Below, one piece after another: positions 26,300-33,955 of a stretch of DNA of 64,000 nucleotides. The stretch covers positions 190,983 through 254,982 of the forward strand of contig CEFQ01000001.1 of the NCBI GenBank assembly GCA_900068845.1, written 5' to 3'. The DNA is from Enterobacter ludwigii (lineage in GTDB: Bacteria; Pseudomonadota; Gammaproteobacteria; Enterobacterales; Enterobacteriaceae). A model generated the notes under the pieces. The model was not told where the DNA came from and did no database searches. It saw nothing but the letters and a program-made list of their open reading frames with translations. Both the position numbers and the translations under genes were made by a program. Every line of letters starts with the position of its first letter. Positions within the stretch are counted from its first letter, which is position 1.

Positions 26300-27070
26300 A
26301 TGATCATGGAAACCCGGCGCGACGAACGTATTCACAAGTTGGCTCAGGCGCTGAAACGCACCGATAAACTGCACCTGAAAGACGCGGCGCAGCTGCTGGG
26401 TGTGTCGGAGATGACCATCCGCCGCGATCTCACTGAACCGGCTTCAACGGTGGTGCTGCTTGGCGGCTATATCGTCAGCGATCCGAAAAGCCACGCAGGA
26501 CATTATTTCATCTCCGACCAGCACGGACAGAACGCGGCACGCAAACAGCGCCTGGCGCAGGCGGCGGCGGATCTGATCGGTGCAAATGACACGGTGTTTT
26601 TTGATTGCGGCACCACGCTGCCCTACATCGTTGATGCGATCCCTGACGGCTTGCCGTTCACGGCGATCTGCTGCGCCATGAACACCTTTCTGGCGCTGAA
26701 AGAGAAACCGGCCTGCAACGTGATCCTCAGCGGCGGCGAATTCCATGCCGACAACGCGCTGTTCACACCGATTGGTGCCCATTCGATCCTCGATGATCTC
26801 TGCCCGACGCTGGCCTTTATTTCGGCAGCAGGCATCGATCAGGAACAAGGGGCGACCTGCTACAACATCAACGAACTGGCGATGAAGCACCACGCGATGC
26901 TGCGGGCGCGTCAGCGCGTGCTGGTGGCCGACAGCAGCAAATTTGGCAAAGTGCTGCCGGCGCGTATTGGCGAACTGCGCAGTTTTGACTTGCTGGTGAG
27001 CGATAGCGCGCCGGAAGCGGCGCTGAAACACTGGCTGGCGCAACACAATATCCCGCTGCGCCTGCCATAA
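26300..27070 (+). CDS. deoQ: DeoR-family repressor of the deoxyribose cluster
   Basis: 256 aa. N-terminal HTH (about residues 10-55; DKLHLKDAAQLLGVSEMTIR then RDL) and a C-terminal sugar-phosphate-isomerase-like sensor domain with DTVFFDCGTTLPYIVDAIPD and VLVADSSKFGKVLPARIGEL, the DeoR effector motifs. Two in-frame ATGs, 26300 and 26306, are 2 codons apart; either is possible. Divergent from deoK, matching deoQ in enterobacterial deoQKPX clusters. Confidence 0.87.
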   Translation: MIMETRRDERIHKLAQALKRTDKLHLKDAAQLLGVSEMTIRRDLTEPASTVVLLGGYIVSDPKSHAGHYFISDQHGQNAARKQRLAQAAADLIGANDTVFFDCGTTLPYIVDAIPDGLPFTAICCAMNTFLALKEKPACNVILSGGEFHADNALFTPIGAHSILDDLCPTLAFISAAGIDQEQGATCYNINELAMKHHAMLRARQRVLVADSSKFGKVLPARIGELRSFDLLVSDSAPEAALKHWLAQHNIPLRLP

Positions 27071-27109
27071 GATCATAGTTCCTGTATTTTCAATAATCTG
27101 CTCACCATC

Positions 27110-27236
27110 CATACCCTAAATAATTCGAGCTGCAGCAAGGCGGCAAGTGGGTTCATCCCCAGGAGCATACACAAGTATGTGACTGGGGTGGACACACGCA
27201 GCCAACGCCGCTGCAGCTCGAAGTATGACGGGTATG
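27110..27236. repeat. ERIC element (127 bp, full length)
   Basis: Exactly 127 bp from cataccc to gggtatg. The central part, tcatccccaggagcatacac then aagtatgtgactggggtg, matches the ERIC consensus core. It fills most of the deoQ-ettA gap, at the right boundary of the accessory block. It can fold into a long hairpin. Confidence 0.95.
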
Positions 27237-27308
27237 AATAAAGGGTGAAAACGGCTAAACTTCTGCATCAGTTGTCCACCACTCACAGACCAAAAGGCTC
27301 AATACAAC

Positions 27309-28976
27309 GTGGCTCAATTCGTCTATAGCATGCATCGCGTCGGCAAGGTCGTTCCGCCGAAGCGTCACATCCTGAAGAATATTTCTCTTAGCTTCTTCCC
27401 TGGAGCAAAAATCGGTGTCCTCGGCCTGAACGGCTCGGGTAAATCGACGCTGCTGCGCATCATGGCCGGTATCGATACCGATATCGAAGGGGAAGCTCGC
27501 CCACAGCCAGGCATCAATGTCGGTTACCTGCCGCAGGAACCGCAGCTGAACCCGGAGCACACCGTACGTGAATCCGTGGAAGAAGCGGTTTCGGAAGTGG
27601 TTGGCGCGCTGAAGCGTCTCGACGAGGTGTATGCGCTGTACGCCGATCCGGATGCCGATTTCGACAAGCTGGCCGCCGAACAGGGTCGTCTGGAAGAAGT
27701 GATCCAGGCGCACGATGGTCATAACCTCGATACGCAGCTAAACCGTGCGGCCGATGCGATGCGTCTGCCAGACTGGGACGCCAAAATCGCCACCTTGTCC
27801 GGTGGTGAACGCCGCCGCGTCGCGCTGTGCCGTCTGCTGTTGGAAAAGCCAGACATGCTGCTGCTCGACGAACCGACGAACCACCTGGATGCCGAATCCG
27901 TGGCGTGGCTGGAACGCTTCCTGCATGACTTCGAAGGCACCGTGGTGGCGATTACGCACGACCGTTACTTCCTTGATAACGTAGCCGGCTGGATTCTGGA
28001 GCTGGACCGCGGCGAAGGTATTCCGTGGGAAGGTAACTACTCTTCCTGGCTGGAGCAGAAAGATCAGCGTCTGGCGCAGGAAGCCTCTTCCGAAGCCGCA
28101 CGTCGCAAATCGATTGAGAAAGAGCTGGAATGGGTGCGTCAGGGCGCGAAAGGCCGTCAGTCGAAGGGCAAAGCCCGTCTGGCACGCTTTGAAGAGCTGA
28201 ACAACACCGATTACCAGAAACGTAACGAAACCAACGAACTCTTCATTCCACCTGGTGCGCGCCTTGGCGACAAAGTACTGGAAGTGACCAACCTGAAGAA
28301 ATCGTATGGCGATCGTGTGCTGATTGACGATCTGACTTTCTCCGTACCGAAAGGCGCAATTGTCGGCATCATCGGTCCGAACGGCGCGGGTAAATCGACG
28401 CTGTTCCGCATGATGTCAGGCCAGGAGCAGCCGGATTCCGGCACCATCGAGCTGGGCGAAACCGTCAAGCTGGCGTCGGTGGATCAGTTCCGTGACGCGA
28501 TGGACAATTCCAAAACCGTGTTTGAAGAAGTTTCAGGCGGCCAGGACATTATGCGTGTCAGCAACACCGAGATGCCAAGCCGTGCTTACGTCGGTCGCTT
28601 TAACTTCAAAGGCACCGATCAGGGCAAACGCGTGGGTGAGCTGTCAGGTGGTGAACGCGGTCGTCTGCACCTCGCCAAGCTGCTGCAAGTCGGCGGCAAC
28701 CTGTTGCTGCTCGATGAACCGACCAACGACCTCGACATCGAAACCCTGCGCGCGCTGGAAAACGCCCTGCTGGAATTCCCAGGCTGTGCCATGGTGATCT
28801 CGCATGACCGTTGGTTCCTCGACCGTATCGCCACCCATATCATCGATTATCAGGATGAAGGCAAGGTGGAGTTCTTCGAAGGTAACTTTACCGAGTACGA
28901 AGAGTACAAGAAACGCACCCTCGGCGCCGACGCGCTGGAGCCGAAGCGTATCAAGTACAAGCGTATGACGAAGTAA
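27309..28976 (+). CDS. ettA: Energy-dependent translational throttle protein EttA (ABC-F)
   Basis: ABC-F ATPase that binds the ribosomal E site and gates entry into elongation according to ATP/ADP ratio. 555 aa, the E. coli length. Two ABC domains: Walker A GLNGSGKST near 39-47 and GPNGAGKST near 357-365, two LSGGERRRVAL / LSGGERGRLHL signatures, and Walker B LLLDEPTNHLDAES and LLLDEPTNDLDIET. The charged linker around residues 242-302 is the P-site-tRNA interaction motif. In E. coli it lies next to slt; here 17.7 kb separates them. Confidence 0.98.
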   Translation: MAQFVYSMHRVGKVVPPKRHILKNISLSFFPGAKIGVLGLNGSGKSTLLRIMAGIDTDIEGEARPQPGINVGYLPQEPQLNPEHTVRESVEEAVSEVVGALKRLDEVYALYADPDADFDKLAAEQGRLEEVIQAHDGHNLDTQLNRAADAMRLPDWDAKIATLSGGERRRVALCRLLLEKPDMLLLDEPTNHLDAESVAWLERFLHDFEGTVVAITHDRYFLDNVAGWILELDRGEGIPWEGNYSSWLEQKDQRLAQEASSEAARRKSIEKELEWVRQGAKGRQSKGKARLARFEELNNTDYQKRNETNELFIPPGARLGDKVLEVTNLKKSYGDRVLIDDLTFSVPKGAIVGIIGPNGAGKSTLFRMMSGQEQPDSGTIELGETVKLASVDQFRDAMDNSKTVFEEVSGGQDIMRVSNTEMPSRAYVGRFNFKGTDQGKRVGELSGGERGRLHLAKLLQVGGNLLLLDEPTNDLDIETLRALENALLEFPGCAMVISHDRWFLDRIATHIIDYQDEGKVEFFEGNFTEYEEYKKRTLGADALEPKRIKYKRMTK

Positions 28977-28990
28977 TTGTTATAACGTGG

Positions 28991-29016
28991 AAAAGGCGCC
29001 GATTGGCGCCTTTTTT
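28991..29016. terminator. Terminator after ettA (bidirectional with nadR)
   Basis: Stem ggcgcc (28995-29000)/ggcgcc (29005-29010), gatt loop, extended by A/T pairs and followed by six T. It is 14 nt after the ettA stop and 10 nt before the end of nadR on the other strand. Confidence 0.92.
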
Positions 29017-29025
29017 ATCGCTGCA

Positions 29026-30252
29026 TTAACTGCCCAGCATCTGCTTAACCAACTCCACACAGCGCAGGAACCGCGCGTCGTAGTCATCTTCTTTAACGTG
29101 AACAAACTCGATATTGTTTTCGCGCAGCATGGTGATCAGCATGGTCTGGAACTCGCGGCGATCCATTGAGCTGCCAAGGCTGCGTAAGCCATCCGCCACC
29201 CACGGCACGTTATTCTCCAGCAAAATCACTAAATCAAAACGGTACTCATCAATCAGCGCCTGTACAAACGGATGTTCACGCCCTTCGTACTTGAGGCAAA
29301 ACGCCTGCGTGGTGATGAAGTCGGTATCGATAAAAGCCACTTTGCTGGCGTATTTCACCGCGAAATCGATGTACTGCGCCTGGCCGAGCGCGATTTTGTC
29401 ATAGTCGGAATATTGCAGCGCCATCTCATCCCCGCCAAGGTGCGAGAAGACATAATCGCGGCCATATTCCCACGCGCTGGTGGTATTGAAGATGTTTGCC
29501 AGCTTGTTCACCAGCGTCGATTTTCCGCTCGATTCGCCGCCCAACACCGCGACGGTGCGCACGAAGAACGGCTTCACTTCGGTGGGAATGTATTCCCAGT
29601 AGCGGAACGGATCCTGACGAATCTGGCCGCCGCTGATGTTCATAAAGGATCGATTGGGATCGACAACCACCGCCGGAATACCAAGGTGCTGTTCATACAT
29701 CGCGGCGTCGGGTTCTTCACTGGTGTACACACAGTTCGGCTCGATGCCCTGCTCGGCCAGAAAAGTTTTCACCCCGCCGCTCCACACGTCCCAACCGTGC
29801 GGATAAGGTTCGATGCCCTCTTCGTCGAACGAGTGGATGCGGATATTTTTCTGGTATTTGAAGGTTTGCAGCAGCCAGCGCAGACGATCGCTAATGGTCG
29901 GCTGTTGCGACATGGCGCTGTTTTCAAACAGTTCGCGATCGCGCGGATCGTCGTGGCCCATGATGATGTGCAGTTCATCCACCTGGCTGCAGGCGCGCTG
30001 GATCAAATAGATGTGGCCGGTATGCAGCGGATAAAATTTTCCGAACACCACGCCCACGGTTTTATCGCGGCGCGGAAATTCCAGGCCAAGAAAACGGTGC
30101 AACGCTTCCAGCTTCTGCGCGCTTGGGCTTTTGATTTTGGCGTTGAGCAGCTGGCTTAAGTAGCCTTTGGTCATTCCGCTGGCGTCGGCAACCTGCTGCA
30201 GCGTGTGGCCTTGCTGGCGAATGGCTGTTTTCAGGTAGTCAAACGATGACAT
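29026..30252 (-). CDS. nadR: Trifunctional NAD biosynthesis regulator NadR
   Basis: Repressor of NAD synthesis genes, NMN adenylyltransferase and ribosylnicotinamide kinase in one protein. 408 aa (E. coli 410). HTH at about 15-40 (QQVADASGMTKGYLSQLLNA), adenylyltransferase motif GKFYPLHTGH at 71-80, and the kinase P-loop GGESSGKST at 238-246. Last gene of serB-radA-nadR, with a 105-bp gap holding a palindromic repeat before it. Confidence 0.97.
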   Translation of the reverse strand: MSSFDYLKTAIRQQGHTLQQVADASGMTKGYLSQLLNAKIKSPSAQKLEALHRFLGLEFPRRDKTVGVVFGKFYPLHTGHIYLIQRACSQVDELHIIMGHDDPRDRELFENSAMSQQPTISDRLRWLLQTFKYQKNIRIHSFDEEGIEPYPHGWDVWSGGVKTFLAEQGIEPNCVYTSEEPDAAMYEQHLGIPAVVVDPNRSFMNISGGQIRQDPFRYWEYIPTEVKPFFVRTVAVLGGESSGKSTLVNKLANIFNTTSAWEYGRDYVFSHLGGDEMALQYSDYDKIALGQAQYIDFAVKYASKVAFIDTDFITTQAFCLKYEGREHPFVQALIDEYRFDLVILLENNVPWVADGLRSLGSSMDRREFQTMLITMLRENNIEFVHVKEDDYDARFLRCVELVKQMLGS

Positions 30253-30297
30253 TTAGTGCCTCCTGCGTGGAATAAAGGGCGGTGCGGCCTTTAAGGC

Positions 30298-30349
30298 GGT
30301 GCGCATAAATGCGCACCCTACGAACGTAGGGTCGGCATTCATGCCGACC
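30298..30349. repeat. REP-like double palindrome between radA and nadR
   Basis: ggtgcgcataaatgcgcacc (30298-30317) then ctacgaacgtag and ggtcggcattcatgccgacc (30330-30349). Two perfect hairpins joined by a small palindrome. Same family as 17258-17317 and 50262-50325, but with different stem bases kept complementary. Confidence 0.85.
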
Positions 30350-30357
30350 GGTAAAAC

Positions 30358-31743
30358 TTACAACTCATCCAGAATCGCTAACGCATCCGCCAGCTTCTTC
30401 GCGCTGTACACCTTCATGCCTTCAACCGGTTTTTTCGGTGCATTACCGGCCGGCACGATGGCGCGCTTAAAGCCGTGCTTGGCCGCTTCGGAAATACGCT
30501 CCTGGCCGCTCGGCACCGGGCGAATTTCACCCGCGAGCCCCACTTCGCCGAAGATCACCAGATCCTGCGGCAGCGGACGATCGCGGAAGCTCGACACCAT
30601 CGCCATCAGCAGCGCTAAATCGACGCTGGTTTCAGTGACTTTTACGCCGCCCACCACGTTGACGAACACATCCTGATCCGCCATCTGCAAACCGCCGTGA
30701 CGATGCAGCACCGCAAGTAAGATCGCCAGGCGATTCTGCTCCAGGCCCACCGCCACGCGACGGGGATTACCCATCATCGAGTGATCGACCAGCGCCTGAA
30801 TCTCCACCAGCAGCGGGCGCGTGCCTTCCCACAACACCATCACCGAACTGCCCGAGGTGATCTCATCCCCACGTGACAGGAAAATGGCGGAAGGATTGCT
30901 GACTTCGCGCATGCCCTGTTCGGTCATCGCAAACACGCCCAGCTCATTCACCGCGCCGAAGCGGTTTTTATGGCTGCGCAAGGTGCGGAAACGGGAATCG
31001 GCATCGCCATCCAGCATCACCGAACAGTCAATGCAGTGTTCCAACACCTTCGGGCCGGCCAGCGAGCCGTCTTTGGTGACGTGACCAACCATAATAATCG
31101 CCACGCCGCGCGTTTTGGCGAAGCGCGTCAGGTACGCGGCGGTTTCACGCACCTGCGCCACGCTGCCTGGCGACGACTGGATCTCCGCCATGTGCATCAC
31201 CTGGATCGAGTCGATCACCATCAGTTTCGGCTGCTCCTGCTCGGCGATCAGGCAGATCTGCTCGATGCTGGTTTCCGACAACATATTCAGGTTTTCGGTG
31301 GGTAATCCCAGACGATGAGCGCGCATCGCGACCTGCTGCAGCGATTCTTCGCCGGTGACGTACAGGGTTTTCATCCCTTCTGCCAATTTGCACATTACCT
31401 GCAGCAGCAGCGTCGATTTACCGGCACCCGGATTACCACCAATCAAAATGGCGCTGCCCGGCACCACGCCGCCGCCCAACACGCGATCGAACTCTTTGAA
31501 ACTGGTGGAGAAACGCGGCAAGGCTTCGAGACTGATCTCAGAAAGCTTCTGCACGCGACTGACGCCCGCGTTGCCGCCGGCATAGCCGCTCAGGCGCTCG
31601 TTACGCGCCGCCGCAGGCGAGGCGGCAATGCGCACCTCGGTAATGGTGTTCCACGCATGGCAGGCGCTGCATTGCCCCTGCCAGCGCGGGTAATCAGCGC
31701 CGCATTCGTTACAAACGAAGGCGCGTTTTGCCGCTTTGGCCAA
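30358..31743 (-). CDS. radA: DNA repair protein RadA/Sms
   Basis: Hexameric DnaB-like branch-migration helicase in homologous recombination. 461 aa (E. coli 460). Zinc finger C11-x2-C14...C25-x2-C28, Walker A GGNPGAGKST at 102-111, the RadA-specific KNRFG motif (SHKNRFGAVNELGVF), and a Lon-protease-like C-terminal domain from about 290. It starts 13 nt after serB. Confidence 0.97.
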   Translation of the reverse strand: MAKAAKRAFVCNECGADYPRWQGQCSACHAWNTITEVRIAASPAAARNERLSGYAGGNAGVSRVQKLSEISLEALPRFSTSFKEFDRVLGGGVVPGSAILIGGNPGAGKSTLLLQVMCKLAEGMKTLYVTGEESLQQVAMRAHRLGLPTENLNMLSETSIEQICLIAEQEQPKLMVIDSIQVMHMAEIQSSPGSVAQVRETAAYLTRFAKTRGVAIIMVGHVTKDGSLAGPKVLEHCIDCSVMLDGDADSRFRTLRSHKNRFGAVNELGVFAMTEQGMREVSNPSAIFLSRGDEITSGSSVMVLWEGTRPLLVEIQALVDHSMMGNPRRVAVGLEQNRLAILLAVLHRHGGLQMADQDVFVNVVGGVKVTETSVDLALLMAMVSSFRDRPLPQDLVIFGEVGLAGEIRPVPSGQERISEAAKHGFKRAIVPAGNAPKKPVEGMKVYSAKKLADALAILDEL

Positions 31744-31756
31744 ATCAAATCCTCAG

Positions 31757-32734
31757 TTAACGCTCTTCGTGAATCAGGCTGCCGGTCAGGATGCAGAACA
31801 CGCCCATCAGGTCAGCATGGCGGATAACGATCTCCGTCTGCTCATTCACTTTAGGTTTAGCATGATAGGCGATACCCAGCGCCGCGGTTTTAATCATCGG
31901 CAGATCGTTCGCGCCATCGCCAATCGCTACGGTTTGTTCCGGGGCGATGTCAAAGCGTTGTGCCAGATCGTTCAGGGTATCGGCTTTATATTGGGCATCG
32001 ACAATCTGCCCCAGCACCTGGCCGGTCAGCTTGCCGTCGCGAATTTCCAGCTCGTTGGCTACCGCCGCCGCTAAATGTAGCGTCTGACGTAAATAGTCGG
32101 CATAGAAGGTGAAGCCACCGGAGGCAATCGCCACCTGCCAGCCCAGCGCCTGCAGTTTCTGCACCAGCGTGGTTAAGCCTGGCATCAGCGGCAGCGCATC
32201 GCGCACCTGCATCAGGATGTTGGCATCGGCGCCCGCTAAGGTGCCCACGCGCTCGCGCAGGCTGGCTTTGAAATCCAGCTCGCCGCGCATCGCGCGTTCG
32301 GTGACGTCCGCCACCTGCTCGCCGCAGCCCGCCAGTTTGGCGATCTCATCAATGCACTCAATCTGGATCGCCGTGGAATCCATGTCCATCACCAGCAAAC
32401 CTGGGGTTTTCAGATGCGGGATTTTGCCGAGCGGCGCGACATCAAAACCGGCCTCATGCGCCAGTTTGCTGGCGCGCGGCGTCAGCGAGCCGGCTAAGCG
32501 TACCACCTGATACTCATCGACGTTCCAGGCGCTGACGATCACCATCGCCGCCCCCAGCTTATGCTGGTAATCGGTGAGCTTTTGTTTATCGAGTCCGCGC
32601 CCATACAGCAACCAGCCAGTCCGACCAGCACGGTAATCCAGCGGCATCACTTCATCACCGCTGAGGGAAAGGGGTAAACCCGGCCAAAGTGAGACATCGG
32701 CGGGCAGATCGCACCAGGTAAGACGATTTGGCAT
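31757..32734 (-). CDS. serB: Phosphoserine phosphatase
   Basis: Final step of serine synthesis. 325 aa (E. coli 322). The HAD motif I DMDST gives catalytic D117 and D119; motif III/IV GDGANDLPMIKTA is present near the C-terminus; the N-terminal part is the SerB-specific region starting MPNRLTWCDLPADVSLWPGL. I chose the ATG at 32734, with AGGAG 6 nt upstream and family-matching sequence, over one at 32767. Divergent from ytjB. Confidence 0.97.
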   Translation of the reverse strand: MPNRLTWCDLPADVSLWPGLPLSLSGDEVMPLDYRAGRTGWLLYGRGLDKQKLTDYQHKLGAAMVIVSAWNVDEYQVVRLAGSLTPRASKLAHEAGFDVAPLGKIPHLKTPGLLVMDMDSTAIQIECIDEIAKLAGCGEQVADVTERAMRGELDFKASLRERVGTLAGADANILMQVRDALPLMPGLTTLVQKLQALGWQVAIASGGFTFYADYLRQTLHLAAAVANELEIRDGKLTGQVLGQIVDAQYKADTLNDLAQRFDIAPEQTVAIGDGANDLPMIKTAALGIAYHAKPKVNEQTEIVIRHADLMGVFCILTGSLIHEER

Positions 32735-32841
32735 TACAGCTCCTGTAGGGACAACAAAACCACGCAAGAGGCTACCTTGTCTGCGCGGGTTCTGGCAACA
32801 TAATTGCCAGCCTTTCTGCTGTTACATCACACGGGTTTCTG

Positions 32842-33504
32842 ATGGTCAAAACCGCACTGAAATTTCGCCTGCATCGCACGGTGATTGTTCTTATCTCGCT
32901 GGCACTGTTAGTGGTGCTGATGCAAGGCGCATCCTGGTTTAGCCTCGGCCATCAAATGGCGCGATCTGAGCAAGTGGAAGAACTGGCGCGCACGTTGACA
33001 AAACAGGTGGCGTTCAGCCTGAAACCGTTGATGGATAACAGCGACGATAACCGCTCGCAGATTGCCGCCATCCTCAATCAAATGACCGACAACAGCCGCA
33101 TTCTGGATGCATCGGTGTATGCCGATGATGGCAGTTTGGTGGCGCACAGCGGCGAAGGCATTAATGTGCGCGATCGTTTGGCGCTGGATGGCAAACGCGC
33201 GGGTAGCTATTTCAATCACCAAATCGTGCAGCCTTTGGAAGGCAAAGAGGGGCCGCAAGGTTTTCTGCGCGTCACGCTGGACACCCATGTGCTGGTGACG
33301 GAATCGCGCCAGGTGGATAACACCACCAATATCCTGCGTCTTATGATGTTACTGGCGCTGGCGATTGGCATCATCCTGACGCGCACGCTATTGCGCGACC
33401 GCCGCACCCGCTGGCAGCAATCGCCGTTCCTGCTGACGGCAAGCCGCACGGTGAAAGAGGATAAAGAGGAAGATGCCGCGACTGAATCCGAGAAGAACAG
33501 TTAG
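32842..33504 (+). CDS. ytjB: Membrane protein YtjB (Smp family)
   Basis: 220 aa, Smp/YtjB family of unknown function. A membrane segment at about residues 13-33 (RTVIVLISLALLVVLMQGAS) and a second near 170-190 (LRLMMLLALAIGIILTRTLL) bracket a periplasmic domain of about 130 residues that looks like a sensor-type fold. Divergent from serB as in E. coli; the next E. coli gene (lplA) is missing. Confidence 0.9.
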   Translation: MVKTALKFRLHRTVIVLISLALLVVLMQGASWFSLGHQMARSEQVEELARTLTKQVAFSLKPLMDNSDDNRSQIAAILNQMTDNSRILDASVYADDGSLVAHSGEGINVRDRLALDGKRAGSYFNHQIVQPLEGKEGPQGFLRVTLDTHVLVTESRQVDNTTNILRLMMLLALAIGIILTRTLLRDRRTRWQQSPFLLTASRTVKEDKEEDAATESEKNS

Positions 33505-33805
33505 GCCATTTTGTTTAGCGTGGCGTCTAATGCATCCAGCTGCTGAAGGGCGAGTAAGATGGTGCTTCAAGCCTTTCAGCGGCTCATCCTTGCCATCCTG
33601 CCTTGCCTTCACTTTATGGTTAAAAAGATTCCCAAAACCAGAGCATGCATAAACACTGATAAAACATCACGTTGACGTTTTTTTCATCACTATGGTGAAA
33701 AGATACTCTGCAGTTCGCTCCTCATCAAATCCGTACTTCTTTATTGCCCGTTTGCATAATCATGCTGCTTACCTTTTAACGGCACCCACCTCTGACGCCT
33801 TGCTT
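33505..33805. other. Intergenic region after ytjB, no gene seen
   Basis: About 300 bp between ytjB and the first array leader. It has no convincing ORF. A loose inverted pair gctgaaggg / cctttcagc (about 33540-33580) may be a transcript end. Marks the left edge of the adhesin-like array. Confidence 0.5.
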
Positions 33806-33908
33806 CCAGACGTTTCTCGTAATGGCTGACTAACGCCTTCCACTACTCTTCACTCGGAATTTTCCCACTACCAGAAAACAGGCCTCCGCAGCGCGGTTGC
33901 CTGTTTTT
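33806..33908 (+). promoter_or_regulatory. Conserved leader 1 with terminator-like hairpin (class A)
   Basis: The 18-nt motif CCAGACGTTTCTCGTAAT (33806-33823) is followed by a hairpin: aaaacaggc (33875-33883) pairs perfectly with gcctgtttt (33899-33907), inner stem ccgc/gcgg, T-tract. The start codon is 47 nt beyond. The same arrangement precedes all five array genes. Confidence 0.75.
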
Positions 33909-33955
33909 AACTCCCCGATACGGCCATTTTCGACAACAACAGGAAGCACTACGCT

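Noticed and set aside
29272..30159. A 295-aa plus-strand frame opposite nadR
   Set aside because: Mirror frame of nadR with no family resemblance.
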